DNA of 64,000 nucleotides from DATLLN01 sp963809205 (GTDB lineage: Bacteria; Actinomycetota; Thermoleophilia; Gaiellales; JAICJC01). The position numbers and the translations under genes were made by a program. This document shows positions 60,253-64,000 of this stretch, piece by piece. How positions within the stretch are numbered: position 1 is the stretch's first letter; every line of letters begins with the position of its first letter. The notes under the pieces are model-generated. The model saw only the letters and a program-made list of their open reading frames with translations, did no database searches and was not told the DNA's origin. Location: the NCBI GenBank assembly GCA_963809205.1, contig CAWEIS010000003.1, forward strand, positions 124,001 through 188,000, written 5' to 3'.

Positions 60253-62826
60253 ATGCGCTCCCATGAGATCCGCAGCCGGTTTGTCGACCATTTCGCGTCC
60301 CGTGGCCACGTCAGGCTGCCCAGCGGGTCGCTGGTGCCGCCCGACTGGGATACGTCGGTGCTGATCACCACCGCTGGCATGCAGCCGCTGAAGCGGTACT
60401 TCCTGGGCGCCGAGGCACCGCCTGCGAAGCGCGCGACGACGGTGCAGAAGTGCTTCCGCACGGTCGACATCGACGAGGTCGGCAACACCGCCCGCCACCT
60501 CACCTTCTTCGAGATGATGGGCAACTTCTCGTTCGGCGACTACTTCAAGCGCGCCGCGATCGACCTGGCCTGGGAGCTGGTCACGTCGCCCACCGGGTTC
60601 GCCTTCGATCCCGACAAGATCTGGATCACCGTCTACGAGGGCGACGAGCTCGTCCCCGCGGACGAGGAGGCGGTCGAGCTGTGGCGGGCGATCGGCATGC
60701 CCGCCGAGCGGATCGTCCGGCTGGGCGGCGATAACTTCTGGCAGGCCGGCCCGACCGGCCCCTGCGGCCCGTGCTCGGAGCTCTACCTCGACCGCGGACC
60801 TGCGCATGGCTGTGGCCGGCCGGAGTGCGCCCCCGGCTGCGACTGCGACCGGTTCCTCGAGTTCTGGAACCTCGTTTTCATGCAGTACAACATGCTCGAG
60901 GGCGGCAGCCTGGAGCCGCTGCCCGCTCCCAGCATCGACACCGGTGCCGGCGTGGAGCGCGTCGCCGCCCTGTCGCAGGGCGTGCACAGCGTCTTCGAGA
61001 CGGACGCCTTCGGCGACGTGATCAGCGAGATCCAGCAGTGGTCGGGCGCGCGCTATGGCGTCGACGAGCGGCAGACCAAGGCGCTCCGGGTGCTCTCCGA
61101 CCACGGACGGGCGATGTGTTTCCTGGCCGGCGACGGGATCGAGCCGGGCAACGAGGGCCGCGGCTACGTCCTGCGGCGGATCGTGCGCCGCGCGATTTAC
61201 CACGCCCGGGCGATCGGGCTGGAGCGCGACGTCACGCCGCGCCTGCATGCGCGTATCGCCGAGCTGTGGGGCGACGTATACCCCGAGCTGATGGAGAGCG
61301 CTGCCCACGTCCGGCGCGTGCTGGCCACCGAGGAGGAGCGCTTCTCGCGCACGCTCGAGGTGGGCGGCGGCCTGCTCGACGACGTGCTCGCCCGCAGCGG
61401 CGCCGTCGTCTCCGGCGACGACGCGTTCAAGCTGCACGACACCTACGGATTCCCGTTCGAGCTGACGGTCGAGATCGCCGCCGACCACGGCAAGGCGGTG
61501 GACGAGGCCGAGTTTGCGCGGCTGATGGACGAGCAGCGCGAGCGGGCCCGTGCCAGCACCCAGGCCGTTGCCTTCGCCGTCTCCGACCTGGACGCCGGCT
61601 TCAAGACCGAGTTCGTCGGCTACGAGCAGCTGGACGTGCGGACGCAGGTCGGCGCGCTCGAGACCGGCGGCGACGGCCTGCTCACGCTGAAGCTGCGCGA
61701 GTCGCCGTTCTACCCGGCCGGCGGCGGCCAGGTCGCCGACCACGGCGTGATCGAGTCCGAGAACGGCCGCGCGGTCGTCGAGGACGTCGTCCGCCGTGAG
61801 GACGACCAGCAGATCGTCGCCCGAGTGGAGCGTGGCGAGATCGCCGCGGGCGAGCGCGTGCGCGCGCACGTCGACCTCGAGCTGCGGCGCCCGACGATGG
61901 CGCACCACACGGCGACCCACCTGCTGCACGCGGCGCTACGCCAGGTGCTGGGCCCGCACGTGACGCAGGCCGGCTCCTACGTCGGGCCGGACAAGCTGCG
62001 CTTCGACTTCCGCCATGACAGGCCGATGACGCCCGACGAGCTGACCGAGGTCGAGCGGATCGTCAACGAGAAGATCGTGGAGAACCGGCCCGTGCACATC
62101 TTCGTCACGGAGCGCGAGACCGCCCGCCAGCTTGGCGCCATGATGCTGTTCGGCGAGAAGTACGGCGAGCACGTGCGGGTGGTGGAGATCCCTGAGTTCT
62201 CGAAGGAGCTGTGCGGCGGCACCCATGTCCGCTCGACGGCCGAGATCGGCGCGTTCGTGATCCTCCGCGAGGCCAGCTCCTCGCAGGGCGTGCGCCGGAT
62301 CGAGGCGATCGCCGGACAGGTCGCGATCGACCACCTGCGCGAGCGGTCCTCCGAGGCCGACCACCTGGAGGGCGAGGTCGCGGAGCTGCGCTCACAGGTC
62401 AAGAAGCTGGAGCGGCCGGGCGGCGGAGGCGGCGCCGCCGCGGGCAACGGCCGCGAGTCGGCCCTGCTGGAGTCGGCCGGCGAGGAGGGCGGCATCCGCA
62501 TCGTGACCGCCGTGGTCGAAGACGTCGATCCGGAGGCCCTGCTGCAGGTGTCCGACCGGCTGAAAGCGAAGCTGGCGCCGGCCGTGGTCGTGCTGGGCAG
62601 CGCGGCCGAGGGCAAGGCTCACCTGCTGGCGAGCGTCGACCAGTCCGCGATCGACCGCGGCCTCTCGGCCGTCGACCTGATCAAGCAGATCGCGCCGATC
62701 GTTGGCGGCGGCGGTGGCGGCCGGGCGACCATGGCGCGGGCCGGCGGGAGCGATCCCGACAAGCTGCCCGAGGCCGTCGAGGCGGCCGAGAGCGCGATCC
62801 GGACGAGGCTGCGCAGCACGGAATGA
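60253..62826 (+). CDS. alaS: Alanyl-tRNA synthetase
   Basis: An 857-residue class II synthetase. The catalytic core opens IRSRFVDHFASRGHVRLPSG with LITTAGMQPLKRYFLG and RHLTFFEMMGNFSFGDYF; the editing domain has HTATHLLHAAL and CGGTHVRS as zinc and substrate ligands; the C-terminal DHHA1 domain ends GGGGGGRATMARAGGSDPDK. All domains are present. The stop overlaps ruvX (ATGA). Promoter TACACT suggests a leaderless mRNA. Confidence 0.96.
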   Translation: MRSHEIRSRFVDHFASRGHVRLPSGSLVPPDWDTSVLITTAGMQPLKRYFLGAEAPPAKRATTVQKCFRTVDIDEVGNTARHLTFFEMMGNFSFGDYFKRAAIDLAWELVTSPTGFAFDPDKIWITVYEGDELVPADEEAVELWRAIGMPAERIVRLGGDNFWQAGPTGPCGPCSELYLDRGPAHGCGRPECAPGCDCDRFLEFWNLVFMQYNMLEGGSLEPLPAPSIDTGAGVERVAALSQGVHSVFETDAFGDVISEIQQWSGARYGVDERQTKALRVLSDHGRAMCFLAGDGIEPGNEGRGYVLRRIVRRAIYHARAIGLERDVTPRLHARIAELWGDVYPELMESAAHVRRVLATEEERFSRTLEVGGGLLDDVLARSGAVVSGDDAFKLHDTYGFPFELTVEIAADHGKAVDEAEFARLMDEQRERARASTQAVAFAVSDLDAGFKTEFVGYEQLDVRTQVGALETGGDGLLTLKLRESPFYPAGGGQVADHGVIESENGRAVVEDVVRREDDQQIVARVERGEIAAGERVRAHVDLELRRPTMAHHTATHLLHAALRQVLGPHVTQAGSYVGPDKLRFDFRHDRPMTPDELTEVERIVNEKIVENRPVHIFVTERETARQLGAMMLFGEKYGEHVRVVEIPEFSKELCGGTHVRSTAEIGAFVILREASSSQGVRRIEAIAGQVAIDHLRERSSEADHLEGEVAELRSQVKKLERPGGGGGAAAGNGRESALLESAGEEGGIRIVTAVVEDVDPEALLQVSDRLKAKLAPAVVVLGSAAEGKAHLLASVDQSAIDRGLSAVDLIKQIAPIVGGGGGGRATMARAGGSDPDKLPEAVEAAESAIRTRLRSTE

Positions 62827-63212
62827 GGGTGATCGCGCTCGACTATGGGCGCGCCCGCACCGGCGTGGCGATCAGCGATCCGACCGGCACACTGGCGCGA
62901 CCGCTGGGTGTCGTGGAGCGCGTGCGGACGCCGGCCGGGATGGATGAGCTGATCCGCCTGATCGACGACGCCGAGGCGGCGCTGGTCGTGGTCGGCCTAC
63001 CGCTGACGCTGGCCGGCGAGACCGGCGCCCAGGCGTCCGAGACGCTGGACTTCGTGCGTGAGCTGCGCGAGCGCTGCGGCACGCCGGTGGAGACCGAGGA
63101 CGAGCGATTCACCACGTCGCTGGCCCGCTCCACGGTCGGCCCCGGCCGGCCGGACGACGCGGTCGCCGCTGCACACCTGCTCGAGGGGTACCTCCGACGG
63201 CTCGCCGGGTAG
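62823..63212 (+). CDS. ruvX: Putative Holliday junction resolvase / pre-16S rRNA nuclease (YqgF)
   Basis: A 129-residue RNase H-fold nuclease. Asp7 in ALDYGRARTGVAISD, the conserved LVVVGLPLTLAGETG and the acidic TEDERFTT plus DDAVAAAHLLEGYL complete the YqgF pattern. Proposed roles are Holliday-junction resolution and 16S rRNA 5' maturation. It overlaps alaS by 4 bases and is followed 2 bases later by mltG, the standard order in many bacteria. Confidence 0.93.
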   Translation: MRVIALDYGRARTGVAISDPTGTLARPLGVVERVRTPAGMDELIRLIDDAEAALVVVGLPLTLAGETGAQASETLDFVRELRERCGTPVETEDERFTTSLARSTVGPGRPDDAVAAAHLLEGYLRRLAG

Positions 63213-63214
63213 TC

Positions 63215-64000
63215 GTGATCGCGGCCCTGGTGGCCGCTGTCGCCGGCGTCTGGTTTGGCGTCAAGGCGCTCTTCCCCGACTCGTCGAAGCCCGCGGCCGA
63301 CCCGCACGGGCCGGTGATCTCGGTCAAGATCCCCGAGGGCACGGACGCGGCCGGGATCGGGTCGCTGCTCGAGGACGCCGGCGTTGTCGATGACGGCAGC
63401 CGCTTCCGCAACTACGCCAAGGACCAGGGCGAGGGGGCGGAGTTCAAGGCTGGTACGTACCGGTTCCGCGCGGGTATGGACTACGACACGATCATCGCCC
63501 AGCTGGACAAGGGCCCGGTCGCCGCGCCGGTCTCGAAGCTGGTGATCCCTGAGGGCTACCGGACGACCGAGATCGCCGACCGGGTGACCACCGTGGGCAT
63601 GAACCGGGCCGCATACCTCGCCGCCGTGACCGCCGCGCCCTTCCCGCCGGGGTTCGGCACGCACAAGATCCACGAGGGCTTCCTGTTCCCGGCGACCTAC
63701 GACGTCAAGCGCAACGAACGCCCGTCCGAGCTGGTGTCGGAGCAGATTGCGGCGTTCGAGAACGCGTTCTCACAGGTCGACATGAGCTACGCGAAGTCCA
63801 AGAACCTGACGCCGTACGATGTGCTGACGATCGCCTCGATGATCGAGCGCGAGGCGCGGGTGGACTCGGAGCGAAAGCTGATCGCCGCGGTCATCTACAA
63901 CCGGCTGCACCTGCACATGCCTCTCGGCATCGACGCCACGCTGCTCTACGAGCAGGGATCGTGGACGCACAAGCTGACCGTGTCCGAGCTCGCCGCGCAC
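63215..64000 (+). CDS. mltG: Endolytic murein transglycosylase MltG, 3' part outside the window
   Basis: The first 262 residues are visible and the frame is open at base 64000. A membrane helix (VIAALVAAVAGVWFGVKALF) starts at once, then a LysM-like domain (VKIPEGTDAAGIGSLLEDAG) and the YceG catalytic domain with EGFLFPATYDV and ASMIEREARVDSERKLIAAV, which contains the catalytic glutamate. MltG cuts new glycan strands at the membrane and sets their length. Many actinobacterial MltG proteins have a long cytosolic N-terminus; here it is absent with the GTG at 63215. Confidence 0.92.
   Translation, partial: MIAALVAAVAGVWFGVKALFPDSSKPAADPHGPVISVKIPEGTDAAGIGSLLEDAGVVDDGSRFRNYAKDQGEGAEFKAGTYRFRAGMDYDTIIAQLDKGPVAAPVSKLVIPEGYRTTEIADRVTTVGMNRAAYLAAVTAAPFPPGFGTHKIHEGFLFPATYDVKRNERPSELVSEQIAAFENAFSQVDMSYAKSKNLTPYDVLTIASMIEREARVDSERKLIAAVIYNRLHLHMPLGIDATLLYEQGSWTHKLTVSELAAH

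Overview
This window is high-GC actinobacterial DNA (roughly 70% G+C by eye). The gene families and the order alaS-ruvX-mltG, hisS-aspS and iscS-mnmA, together with Tad-type pilus parts, PilZ proteins and many small secreted proteins, fit the class Thermoleophilia (Solirubrobacterales/Gaiellales relatives). That placement is inferred from gene content, not from a database search.

Layout. 1-5.9 kb: the tail of a TadG-like pilus protein, small secreted proteins, tRNA-Glu, a GNAT-LysE-RidA run and a secreted protein with seven repeats. 6-12 kb: amidase, a broken chemotaxis receptor, a GlsB-family membrane protein, GluQ tRNA-modifying synthetase and a beta-propeller protein. 12-15.5 kb: a translationally coupled ABC exporter operon with two ATPase/permease pairs. 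15.5-18.3 kb: lipoproteins, a tRNA with an abnormal anticodon arm, a PAS-domain relic, a cupredoxin and a methyltransferase. 18.5-28.8 kb: sulfotransferase-phosphoesterase pair, RNase H-like protein, two flavoproteins, tRNA-Gln, HD protein and an NlpC/P60 cell-wall hydrolase. 28.8-35.4 kb: two half-size ABC exporters, a prepilin-like peptide, two PilZ proteins and a TadE-like fusion. 36-39.1 kb: an Old Yellow Enzyme-type reductase diverging from LtrA. 39.1-42.9 kb: a GEMM-I (cyclic-di-GMP-type) riboswitch with its target gene, diverging from a WxL-like secreted operon with a DUF916 membrane partner. 42.9-51.5 kb: a dispersed histidine-utilisation set (ftcD, hutH, hutU, hutI) with two SDR enzymes and a sugar dehydrogenase. 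52-64 kb: housekeeping genes hisS-aspS, iscS with an IscU-MnmA fusion, a GroES-like protein, and alaS-ruvX-mltG.

How it works together. HutH, HutU, HutI and FtcD form a complete path from histidine to glutamate and formimino-tetrahydrofolate. IscS, the scaffold-like N-terminus and MnmA look like one sulfur-transfer line for tRNA U34 thiolation. PilZ proteins and the GEMM riboswitch point to cyclic-dinucleotide control of surface structures, of which the Tad fragments and the WxL-like operon are candidates.

Three window-wide patterns stand out. First, about 27 genes have a TANNNT hexamer ending only 6-10 nt before the start codon, which indicates widespread leaderless transcription and helps fix start codons. 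Second, a GGGGTC-N-GACCCC inverted repeat occurs in three intergenic spots. Third, at least seven genes carry single-base indels, mostly in G/C runs, so either the assembly has homopolymer errors or this strain is losing genes.
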